A DNA stretch of 5,853 nt from Gammaproteobacteria bacterium (GTDB lineage: Bacteria > Pseudomonadota > Gammaproteobacteria > Pseudomonadales > Halieaceae). The notes beneath the pieces were generated by a model, which had not been told where the DNA came from, did no database searches, and saw only the letters and a program-made list of their open reading frames with translations. This document shows positions 1 through 5,599 of this stretch, piece after piece (position 1 is the stretch's first letter; each line of letters begins with the position of its first letter). The DNA is taken from the NCBI GenBank assembly GCA_029859085.1, contig JAOUDU010000194.1:1-5853 (forward strand). The letters run 5' to 3'. A program made the translations under genes and the position numbers.

Positions 1-882
1 GTCATCGCCGTCCTTCAGGTAGTCCGGATCCTGCAGGGCACCCCTGATGAAGAGCTGCCAGCGTTTGGCGTCCGGCAGCAGCCGGGCCACCAGCATTTTC
101 AGGGCGCCGGGCGCCTTCACCGCAGTGCCGCCCGGGGTGCCGGTGACCACCAGGTCACCGGGGCCCATGTCCTGCAGTTCGGAGAGCTCGGTGAGTGTTT
201 CCGCGGGCTTGTAGGACAGGTCGGAGGCGAAGGCGTGCTGGCGGGTTGCCCCGTTCACCGTCAGGCACAGTTCGATCTCGTCCAGCCGCGCCAGGTCGGC
301 CGCATCCACCAGGGTCAGCCAGGGGCCGGTAGGGCCGAAGGTGCGATAGCTCTTGCCCTTGTAGAACTGCGTCTGCGGCAACTGCACATCCCGGGCTGAC
401 ACATCGTTGTGCAGCACCAGGGCGCCCACGTAGTGGGCAAGGTTGTCCGTTGTTATCCTGACCGGCCCGGTAATGGCGCGGCGCAATACCAGGCCGATTT
501 CCACCTCGTAGTCCAGCAGGCGCACGTGGGGCGGGCGCACCACGTCGGTATCCGCCGGCGCCATGCAGGAGGACGCCTTGCGGAAAAAGGTGTTGTAGGG
601 GAGCCTGCCCGAGGCAATGCCGATCTCCCGCAGGTGCGAGGCGTAATTGAGGCCCTGGCAGATCAGCTGGCGGTCGGCGGTCACCGGGCACAGCAGGCGC
701 AGCCCGGCCAGCTCGCGGTCCGGTGCCGGGCTCGCGGCGGCGGCGCGGGCGGTGTCGAGGCCGTCCCCCATCAGTTGAGCGGTGCTGTCTGCTGGCAGCG
801 CCAGGGTCTGGACGCGGGAGCCCGCCACCAGGCCCCAGCGCGGGGTGCCGGCATCGTCGAAGCGAACGATATTGATAGCCAT
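1..882 (-). CDS. Fumarylacetoacetate hydrolase (FAH) family protein, C-terminus cut by window edge
   Basis: 294 codons are visible; the 3' end lies beyond base 1. FAH-fold enzymes use a divalent metal to hydrolyse, isomerise or decarboxylate beta-diketo or enol acids, often late in aromatic ring-cleavage pathways, in the cytoplasm. Visible hallmarks are CQGLNYASHLRE (residues 75-86), whose H83-x-x-E86 matches the catalytic His-Glu dyad described for FAHD1; DYEVEIG (124-130), supplying metal ligands E126 and E128; HNDVSARD (158-165), with ligand D160; the substrate loop KGKSYRTFGPTGPW (175-188); and GDLVVTGTPGGTA (242-254). All expected catalytic positions are present, so the protein should be active. 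The ATG at 880-882 is preceded by GGAG with 8 nt spacing. It lies 53 bp downstream of the extradiol dioxygenase-like gene on the same strand, probably in one operon. Family assignment is firm. Whether it acts as acylpyruvate hydrolase, HHDD isomerase or decarboxylase is undetermined. Confidence 0.93.
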   Translation of the reverse strand, partial: MAINIVRFDDAGTPRWGLVAGSRVQTLALPADSTAQLMGDGLDTARAAAASPAPDRELAGLRLLCPVTADRQLICQGLNYASHLREIGIASGRLPYNTFFRKASSCMAPADTDVVRPPHVRLLDYEVEIGLVLRRAITGPVRITTDNLAHYVGALVLHNDVSARDVQLPQTQFYKGKSYRTFGPTGPWLTLVDAADLARLDEIELCLTVNGATRQHAFASDLSYKPAETLTELSELQDMGPGDLVVTGTPGGTAVKAPGALKMLVARLLPDAKRWQLFIRGALQDPDYLKDGDD

Positions 883-935
883 GGATTTGTCTCCGGAAAG
901 TGTTTGTCGTCGTCGGGTCAAGGGCTGTTCATCAA

Positions 936-2051
936 TCAGTCAGGCAAACTCTTGCTGCGCAGTGCCCTGGCGAGCAGCCGCAGCTCCCTGAAGCCGAAGC
1001 CGGAATCGGTCAGCAGGTTGCGCAGCAGCTGGCCCAGCTCACGCCAGCCCAGGCGCGGGCGCAGGAAGGCCTGGGGCATGGGCGGCCCCCACTGGGCCAG
1101 GCCCGCTGTCGACATGGCGTGGTAGCGGGTCGGCCGCGCCGCGTCGAACAGGTCGCCGTCGGCGAAGTGCTCGAACTTGCGGCCGTCGGGTCCGAACCAG
1201 TAGTCGAAGATCTGGCTGCCGAGAATATGCCGGCCGACACCCCAGGCGCGGCGAAAACCTTGCTCCCGCAACACTTCACCCCCCATGCCCACCTCGTCCA
1301 GGTCCGGGACTTCAAATGCAGCGTGTTCAAAATCCAGCACCGGCAGCCGGGCCACCACGAAGGTGTGGTGATCCGCCGGTTCGTCGCCGCGGTCGCAGCG
1401 CATGAACGCCACTGCCGGCCGACCATCGGGCAGCGCCTGCACGTCGGAGGGAATCAGGCCGAGGGTGTCGATATAAAAGCGTGCCGTGGCCTCCCATTGG
1501 GGAGTACCCAGCACCATGTGGCCCAGTCTCAGCACCCGGGAGGGCCTGCGCGGGGGGCGCAGCGGCGAGTTGGTTCGCGCCCGGTCAGGGCCGCGGTTGG
1601 CCAGTGGCGCCGGGCCACAGGCTGGCAGTTCCCGCCAGTCGTTGAAGCAGGCGACCCGCACCTGCACACCGTTGGGATCCCGCAGGATGACGCCGGGTGG
1701 ATGGCCGGGCAGGTCCTGGGGATACGGCGCCGCGACACCGGCCCGCTGCGCCAGCTGGTCCAGCTCCTGTGGGGTTTTTACGGTAAAGGTGGGGCCGATG
1801 AACGCGGCGACCGGCGCCTGGCGGTAGATGACCGCTACCGGCGCCCCGGCCTCCGCCGAGCACAGCAGGCTGCCGTCGGGGCCATCGTTGCAGCGCAGGC
1901 CGAACGTTTCGAAAAAGGCCCGGGCGCGCGCCGGTTCGGGCCCCGCGAATTCCAGCAGGGCAAGGTCATGCGCTCGCACGCAGGGATTTTCCGCCCGGGT
2001 CACGCTCTGGTAAGGGGTGCCTGAATCCGGGTGAACACCTGGTGTGGTCAT
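936..2051 (-). CDS. Two-domain VOC protein, type I extradiol dioxygenase-like
   Basis: Numbering here counts from a TTG at 2060; the likely start is the ATG at 2049-2051, because AAGGA lies 9 nt before it but directly abuts the TTG. The protein is then 371 residues. There are two VOC modules, at about 31-138 and 175-300, joined by a Pro/Arg-rich linker (about 150-176). The second holds the Fe(II) site of type I extradiol dioxygenases: H181 (RLGHMVLGT), H246 (FEHAAFEV) and E297 (KFEHF). Their spacings of 65 and 51 residues are close to BphC's 64 and 50 (H146, H210, E260). Second-shell residues also fit: H231/H232 (DHHTF), H278 (GRH) and Y287 (FDYW). This is the pattern of catechol meta-cleavage enzymes. 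It is longer than BphC (about 298 residues) because of an N-terminal lead and a roughly 70-residue C-terminal tail. It is probably cotranscribed with the FAH gene and controlled by the divergent TetR protein. The substrate is unknown. Confidence 0.9.
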   Translation of the reverse strand: MTTPGVHPDSGTPYQSVTRAENPCVRAHDLALLEFAGPEPARARAFFETFGLRCNDGPDGSLLCSAEAGAPVAVIYRQAPVAAFIGPTFTVKTPQELDQLAQRAGVAAPYPQDLPGHPPGVILRDPNGVQVRVACFNDWRELPACGPAPLANRGPDRARTNSPLRPPRRPSRVLRLGHMVLGTPQWEATARFYIDTLGLIPSDVQALPDGRPAVAFMRCDRGDEPADHHTFVVARLPVLDFEHAAFEVPDLDEVGMGGEVLREQGFRRAWGVGRHILGSQIFDYWFGPDGRKFEHFADGDLFDAARPTRYHAMSTAGLAQWGPPMPQAFLRPRLGWRELGQLLRNLLTDSGFGFRELRLLARALRSKSLPD

Positions 2052-2067
2052 CGGTATCAATCCTTAA

Positions 2068-2117
2068 ACTTGTAATATGACGAAATAAAATAGTTGTAAA
2101 TTTGTCGTAATGCAAGT
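2068..2117. promoter_or_regulatory. Inverted repeat, candidate TetR operator
   Basis: Two 20 bp arms, 2068-2087 and 2098-2117, are arranged head to head around a 10 bp centre, with 14 of 20 positions complementary. The outer five bases are perfect (ACTTG and CAAGT) and an inner GAC/GTC core also matches. Arm centres are 30 bp apart, about three helical turns. The repeat lies over the core elements of both predicted divergent promoters, where a TetR-family repressor would block both genes. The symmetry is seen directly; assigning it to the adjacent regulator is inference. AT-rich sequence makes some chance symmetry likely. Confidence 0.55.
2087..2115 (-). promoter_or_regulatory. Predicted sigma70-type promoter for the dioxygenase-FAH operon
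   Basis: On the minus strand, a -35 element TTGCAT (2110-2115) and a -10 element TATTTT (2087-2092) are separated by exactly 17 bp. Transcription would start near 2080, leaving a leader of about 30 nt that includes the AAGGA ribosome site before the ATG at 2051. Both hexamers deviate from consensus, so strength is uncertain. Confidence 0.5.
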
Positions 2118-2122
2118 ATTTT
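2094..2122 (+). promoter_or_regulatory. Predicted sigma70-type promoter for the TetR gene
   Basis: On the plus strand, a -35 element TTGTAA (2094-2099) and a -10 element TATTTT (2117-2122) are separated by 17 bp. The start would be near 2129, giving a leader of about 24 nt that contains the AGGGAG ribosome site. This promoter overlaps the opposing dioxygenase promoter and the inverted repeat, so the two transcripts may also compete for polymerase. Confidence 0.45.
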
Positions 2123-2152
2123 TTAATCCGGTTTTCCAGGGAGCCCGAACAG

Positions 2153-2785
2153 ATGCCCGATTCCTCGCAGGGGAGCAGCCCTCGCCGCCAGCAGCAGCGC
2201 GCCATCGACACCCGTGCAGTCCTGCTGCGGACCGCAATTACCGCCTTCAGCGAGCGGGGGTTCGAGAGTGTCTCGGTGCGCCAGCTGGAGGAGGCAGCCG
2301 GGGTCAAGCGCGGCCTGGTGGCCTACCACTTCGGCGACAAGGAACAGCTCTGGCGCAGTGCGGTGGAGCAGCTGTTCGCGGCGTTGCGCGACGACTTTGT
2401 CGGGCGGGTCGAGACCCTGGTGGACATCGCGCCGGCAGAGGCGGCGCGCGCCATGGTGCGGGCCTTTGTGCGCTACAGCGCGGCGCATCCGCAGCTGAAC
2501 CGGCTGATGATGCAGGAGTGCACCGGCGATTCATGGCGCGTGACCTGTCTCGTGGGCGAGCATATCCGGCCGATGCTGGATGGGTTGACGCAGGTGCTGC
2601 CGGGTGCGGCGGCACTGCTGTGGGGCGAGAGGGACGCCCACCGCTATTACCTTTTTGTCGGTGCTGCCGCGTTCGTGTTCAGTGCCGAGCTGGAATGCCG
2701 GCAGCTGTTTGGTGTCGATCCCCGGGCGGAGGAGTTCGTGGAGCGGCACGCCGAGCTGGTAGCGAATCTATTGCTCGCGGGCTGA
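2153..2785 (+). CDS. TetR/AcrR-family transcriptional regulator
   Basis: A 210-residue protein of typical TetR-family length. The N-terminal DNA-binding domain spans about residues 17-65. Helix 1 is around AVLLRTAITAFSERGFESVS, and the helix-turn-helix is SVRQLEEAAGVKRGLVAYHF (41-60), followed by the family's GDKEQLW (61-67). The rest, about 70-210, is the divergent helical ligand-binding and dimerisation domain. It includes RYSAAHPQLNRLMMQE (108-122), which resembles the C-terminal domain of several TetR subfamilies. The ATG at 2153 has AGGGAG with 9 nt spacing. The gene is divergent from the dioxygenase-FAH pair across 101 bp, so it most likely represses that pair and itself and is released by a pathway substrate or intermediate. 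The regulated genes and ligand are inference; the family is clear. Confidence 0.93.
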   Translation: MPDSSQGSSPRRQQQRAIDTRAVLLRTAITAFSERGFESVSVRQLEEAAGVKRGLVAYHFGDKEQLWRSAVEQLFAALRDDFVGRVETLVDIAPAEAARAMVRAFVRYSAAHPQLNRLMMQECTGDSWRVTCLVGEHIRPMLDGLTQVLPGAAALLWGERDAHRYYLFVGAAAFVFSAELECRQLFGVDPRAEEFVERHAELVANLLLAG

Positions 2786-2796
2786 TTTCCCCGACC

Positions 2797-4092
2797 TCAT
2801 CCCAGCTGCAGCGCAAAGGGTTCCGGGTTGGCGTCCTTGATTGGAAACGTATTACAGATGCTTCTTATGGTGTCCAGCAGCGGCCGGATGTGGTGCGCGA
2901 TGAGCGGCAGGCCGGACGTGAGGATTGAGACCGCCATATCCCGCTGGGGATCCGCCCAGGCAAACTTGTTGATCAGACCCGCATGGCCAAAGGCGTGACG
3001 GCTGTTGGGACCCCATATGCCGAAAGGCTCATCACCCAGCATCAGGCCGGCGCTGTAGCGCATCGGCAGGAACAGGGTCCGGTCGATGGTGCGCGAGCCG
3101 AATTCCTGCACTGCCCTGGCCACGGTGCTGTGGGCACAGATGCGGCGGCGACCATACTTGCCGCCATTGAGCATCATCTGGAAGAAGCGGCAGGTCTCCT
3201 CGGCGGTGCCCGCCAGGTTGCCGGCGGGAATGATGGCTTCCTGGAAGCGGGGATCGTTGCAGGTTTCCTCCAGTGACGCCATATCCGTGCCCAGGGCGCG
3301 CTTGATAAAGGCGCCCAGCAGCGGTCCCGGCCGCGGGCCGGTGGCGTAGGTGACCGCGAGATCGTCCCGGTACTGCGGCTCTACGCCGTAGCTGAAATAC
3401 TTCATACCCATGGGTTCGCGGATTTTTTTTGTGATGTAGGCATTGATATTCGCGCCGGTGACCTTGCGGATCACCCGTTCCAGCACAAACCCGCCGGTGA
3501 TCGCGTGATAGGCCAGCTTGGAGCCGTCGGTCATGATGGGCTCGGCGTCGCACAGCAGTTCCCAGGTCTGGTCCTCGTCCCAGAGCACTTCGATGGCGAC
3601 GTCCTTGGGTAGTCCCGGAATGCCGCCCCGGTGGGCGAGAATCTGGTGGATGGTGATGTTTTCCTTGCCCTTGCGGGCGAATTCCGGGGCGTAAAACGAC
3701 ACCGGGTCGGAGACGTTTATCAGGCCGTCCTCCTGCAGCATATGCATCAGCAGTGCGGTGATGCCCTTGGAGGTGGAGTACAGGCACATCGGAGTGTCGG
3801 GTGTGGCGAGTACTTTTTCGCTGCCCGGCCCGTCGTTGGGGCCGTTGCCGCGCGCATGTCCTATCGCACGGGACAGCAGCACCTTGCCCTGGTGGCGTAT
3901 ACAGGCAGTGATCGCGGGGTGCACGCCGGTTTTGTAAATTTTGATGATGTTGTCCCAGATGTGGTCGACATCGGACTGCAACAGGCCGACCTCGCGGGGA
4001 TTGACTTCACTCTTGCCGTCGATCGTGATCACCGAATCCAGATCGCCGGGAATATCGCTCAGGTGGAAGACGTGTTTACGCAGTAGTTTCAT
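2797..4092 (-). CDS. Serine hydrolase of the beta-lactamase / class C (EstB-like) family
   Basis: A 431-residue protein with the beta-lactamase-fold catalytic motifs in order: S-x-x-K as STSK (S106 nucleophile, K109 base) followed by GITALLMHMLQEDGLI; the tyrosine motif as YHA (Y195, replacing the usual YxN); and a third motif in HAFGHAG (366-372) with GLINKFAWADP after it. HRGGIPG (154-160) is also typical. No signal peptide is visible; the N-terminus is charged (MKLLRKHVFHLSDIPGD), so the protein is probably cytoplasmic and more likely an esterase or lipase than a penicillin target or antibiotic-resistance enzyme. The ATG at 4090-4092 has only a weak GGGA site about 8 nt upstream. The gene lies 89 bp downstream of the methyltransferase on the same strand and converges on the TetR gene with an 11 bp gap. 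The substrate is unknown. Confidence 0.92.
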   Translation of the reverse strand: MKLLRKHVFHLSDIPGDLDSVITIDGKSEVNPREVGLLQSDVDHIWDNIIKIYKTGVHPAITACIRHQGKVLLSRAIGHARGNGPNDGPGSEKVLATPDTPMCLYSTSKGITALLMHMLQEDGLINVSDPVSFYAPEFARKGKENITIHQILAHRGGIPGLPKDVAIEVLWDEDQTWELLCDAEPIMTDGSKLAYHAITGGFVLERVIRKVTGANINAYITKKIREPMGMKYFSYGVEPQYRDDLAVTYATGPRPGPLLGAFIKRALGTDMASLEETCNDPRFQEAIIPAGNLAGTAEETCRFFQMMLNGGKYGRRRICAHSTVARAVQEFGSRTIDRTLFLPMRYSAGLMLGDEPFGIWGPNSRHAFGHAGLINKFAWADPQRDMAVSILTSGLPLIAHHIRPLLDTIRSICNTFPIKDANPEPFALQLG

Positions 4093-4125
4093 TATCGTTA
4101 TCCCGGTCTGCTGGAATCGGTTCGG

Positions 4126-4145
4126 AAAAACGCCATGTTAGGCGC
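4126..4145 (-). terminator. Weak candidate intrinsic terminator after the methyltransferase gene
   Basis: Read on the minus strand, CGCC and GGCG form a 4 bp GC stem around a 6 nt loop (TAACAT), extendable by one G-U pair and followed directly by five T residues. It sits about 37 bp past the methyltransferase stop and before the serine hydrolase start. The stem is short, so termination would be partial at best. If real, it would partly uncouple the two minus-strand genes. Confidence 0.35.
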
Positions 4146-4181
4146 AACCCGCCGGTGAGTGCAACGCGCGGCCGACTGGCA

Positions 4182-5030
4182 TCAGGCCTCGCCCGTCACC
4201 AGCCACACGGCGCACTGCATATCCAGCGCGCCGTTGCGAAACCAGGGTCGCAGGGCGTCCTCGATTGCCGGGAACACCGTATCCAGCACGGACTGGGGCT
4301 GACCTGTAAGCAGCCTGCTCACCGGGCCGATGCGGGCGAGTTCGCGCACGGCCTCCGGCAGTTCCCGCCCCTGGCTGACGCGCAACGTGGTCTCGAAGGG
4401 CTGCAGCGCCACCCGGTTGAACCCCGCTGCGTTCAAAATCGATTCGACCCGAGCGGGATCTGCGAAGGCGAAGGGCCCGGGCGCATTGGGCGGCGGGGGC
4501 TCGGGCGGCGGCAGGTGCTGCAGGGCCGCCTGCAGCGGAATGCGGACCCAGTCATTTTTTTTCATGGCCTGCCAGCAGCTGAAGGCCAGCCGGCCCCCGG
4601 GTCGCAGCGCGCCATGCAGGTTGGTGAACGCTGCCGCCGGGTCGTCGAAAAACATCACCCCGAAGCGGGAGAAGAGCAGGTCAAAGCCGCCGGGCTTGAA
4701 ACCATGTGTCGCCGCATCGGCGCGCAGGAATTCGAGCGCAGCCCGGCCGCCCGCGGGCTCCAGGGCCTTGCGCCGCGCAACCTCCAGCATGGGTTCGGAA
4801 ATGTCGACTCCCGTGACCCGTGCATCCCCGCCCAGTCGCTGCGCCAGCATCAGGCTCTGGCTGCCGCCCCCGCAGCCGATGTCGAGGGCATTTTTACAGC
4901 CCTCCAGCGGCGCATGTTCCAGCAGGGCCTCGCTGATGGGGCGCAACAGCCGCGCCATCGTATCGTCGTCCTGGGCCCAGCGCTTGCCGGCCTCGCCGTT
5001 CCAGTACTCAATCTGTTCCGCATTGTCCAT
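4182..5030 (-). CDS. Class I SAM-dependent methyltransferase
   Basis: A 282-residue protein with a Rossmann-type methyltransferase core. Motif I is ALDIGCGGGSQS (48-59), the SAM-binding glycine loop. The acidic residue after strand 2 is D76 in VTGVDISEPML. RADAATHGF (103-111) and the motif IV region FDLLFSRFGVMFFDDP (116-131) follow, and post-motif LRPGGRLAFSCW is at 142-153. A proline-rich stretch, PPPEPPPPNAPGPFAFADP (174-192), precedes the C-terminal cap. The N-terminal EYWNGEAGKRWAQ resembles soluble small-molecule methyltransferases of the UbiE/Methyltransf_11-25 type, and no membrane segment is seen. The ATG at 5028-5030 has AGGGG 9 nt upstream. The gene diverges from the small secreted protein gene. 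The methyl acceptor cannot be inferred from motifs or context. Confidence 0.92.
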   Translation of the reverse strand: MDNAEQIEYWNGEAGKRWAQDDDTMARLLRPISEALLEHAPLEGCKNALDIGCGGGSQSLMLAQRLGGDARVTGVDISEPMLEVARRKALEPAGGRAALEFLRADAATHGFKPGGFDLLFSRFGVMFFDDPAAAFTNLHGALRPGGRLAFSCWQAMKKNDWVRIPLQAALQHLPPPEPPPPNAPGPFAFADPARVESILNAAGFNRVALQPFETTLRVSQGRELPEAVRELARIGPVSRLLTGQPQSVLDTVFPAIEDALRPWFRNGALDMQCAVWLVTGEA

Positions 5031-5169
5031 TGCATGGTTCCCCTGTTGCGTACCCCCAGTATCGGATATCAGGGACGCTGTTAGAATTGACCGGTGTCAT
5101 GTATATCATGTTCGGACATTCGACATAATGATCGGTATTATGGCTCACCCACACCAGGAAGGATTCACC
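5031..5169. promoter_or_regulatory. Divergent intergenic region between methyltransferase and small secreted protein genes
   Basis: These 139 bp should hold promoters in both directions. For the minus strand, TATACA (5100-5105) with TTATGT (5123-5128) at 17 bp spacing is a weak candidate. For the plus strand, a TTGACC at 5087-5092 matches a -35 well but has no good -10 at 16-18 bp; CATAAT at 5124-5129 resembles a -10 without a good -35. A strong ribosome site, AGGAAGGA (5156-5163), lies 6 nt before the ATG at 5170. I find no convincing operator or riboswitch. Confidence 0.4.
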
Positions 5170-5583
5170 ATGCGTTATTCAGGTTGTCGGCAGGTTCTGT
5201 TCACACTGGCATTGCTCATCCCGCTGGCGAGCCTGGCGGAGGGCGAGCCACAGCCGCTGAAGAGCGACTGGATGCAACTGGTCAAGGGTTATCGCGACCC
5301 GGCCACGGGTGTGGAGATGCGGAACGTAGAGTATGGAGACGAGGCCGGCACCCGCACCGTCACCCTGGCCATCCCCAAGTCCTCGATGGCGAACCCCGCT
5401 GATATCGAGGAAGTTGTGGTGGTCGGCCGGCGCCCGGAAAAACCGGAACCGCTGGACATCAGCTACGAGTGGGTGAAGGACTACGACAACGACAACTACG
5501 GCCTGGTGATTCGCCTGGGCAAGGATTCCAACTGGCCGATCCGCCTGTACCTGGATTCCGCGCCGGGATATATCGCGCCGTAA
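5170..5583 (+). CDS. Small secreted/periplasmic protein of unknown function with TonB-box-like segment
   Basis: A 137-residue protein that I do not recognise as a named family. Residues 1-23 form a Sec-type signal peptide: R2 and R7 in the basic start, hydrophobic core VLFTLALLIPLA, and likely signal peptidase I cleavage after SLA at 23/24. No lipobox cysteine is present (C6 is in the n-region), so it is probably soluble in the periplasm or secreted, about 114 residues mature. Residues 79-88, IEEVVVVGRR, resemble the N-terminal TonB box seen in many proteobacterial TonB-dependent receptors, but no receptor plug or barrel follows. Instead there is a proline-rich PEKPEP and an acidic, tyrosine-rich tail (DISYEWVKDYDNDNYGLVIRL). 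The ATG at 5170 is chosen because of the AGGAAGGA site and the signal peptide; an in-frame ATG at 5140 has no ribosome site. An FAD oxidase gene follows 16 bp later, probably cotranscribed. Confidence 0.8.
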   Translation: MRYSGCRQVLFTLALLIPLASLAEGEPQPLKSDWMQLVKGYRDPATGVEMRNVEYGDEAGTRTVTLAIPKSSMANPADIEEVVVVGRRPEKPEPLDISYEWVKDYDNDNYGLVIRLGKDSNWPIRLYLDSAPGYIAP

Positions 5584-5599
5584 CGGCCGGGAGCAGACC

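Noticed and set aside
901..912. TTTGTCGT in the gap between the dioxygenase and FAH genes, similar to part of the right operator arm
   Set aside because: The match is only about 8 bp with no second arm or promoter nearby, so chance is the simpler explanation.
900..2024. Long open frame on the plus strand opposite the dioxygenase gene
   Set aside because: It has no recognisable motif and its composition is typical of an antisense shadow in GC-rich DNA. The opposite strand carries precisely spaced active-site residues and a ribosome site.
2052..2060. TTG start for the dioxygenase at 2058-2060
   Set aside because: The AAGGA site directly abuts this codon, leaving no spacing, whereas the ATG at 2049-2051 has 9 nt.
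2797..4092. Serine hydrolase as an antibiotic-resistance beta-lactamase
   Set aside because: There is no export signal, the tyrosine motif is YHA rather than YxN, and the context is metabolic; an esterase-like role fits better.
4155..5084. Open plus-strand frame of about 309 codons opposite the methyltransferase
   Set aside because: Antisense shadow: the minus strand has all SAM methyltransferase motifs, and this frame shows no domain or good ribosome site.
5098..5122. Short symmetric strings (CATGTATATCATG and ATGTTCGGACAT) in the right divergent region
   Set aside because: The stems are only 4-5 bp in AT-rich sequence and do not align with a clear promoter; not enough to call an operator.
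4330..5169. Upstream in-frame extension of the small secreted protein on the plus strand
   Set aside because: The extension is Ser/Arg/Ala-rich shadow sequence across the methyltransferase. The strong ribosome site and signal peptide put the true start at 5170.
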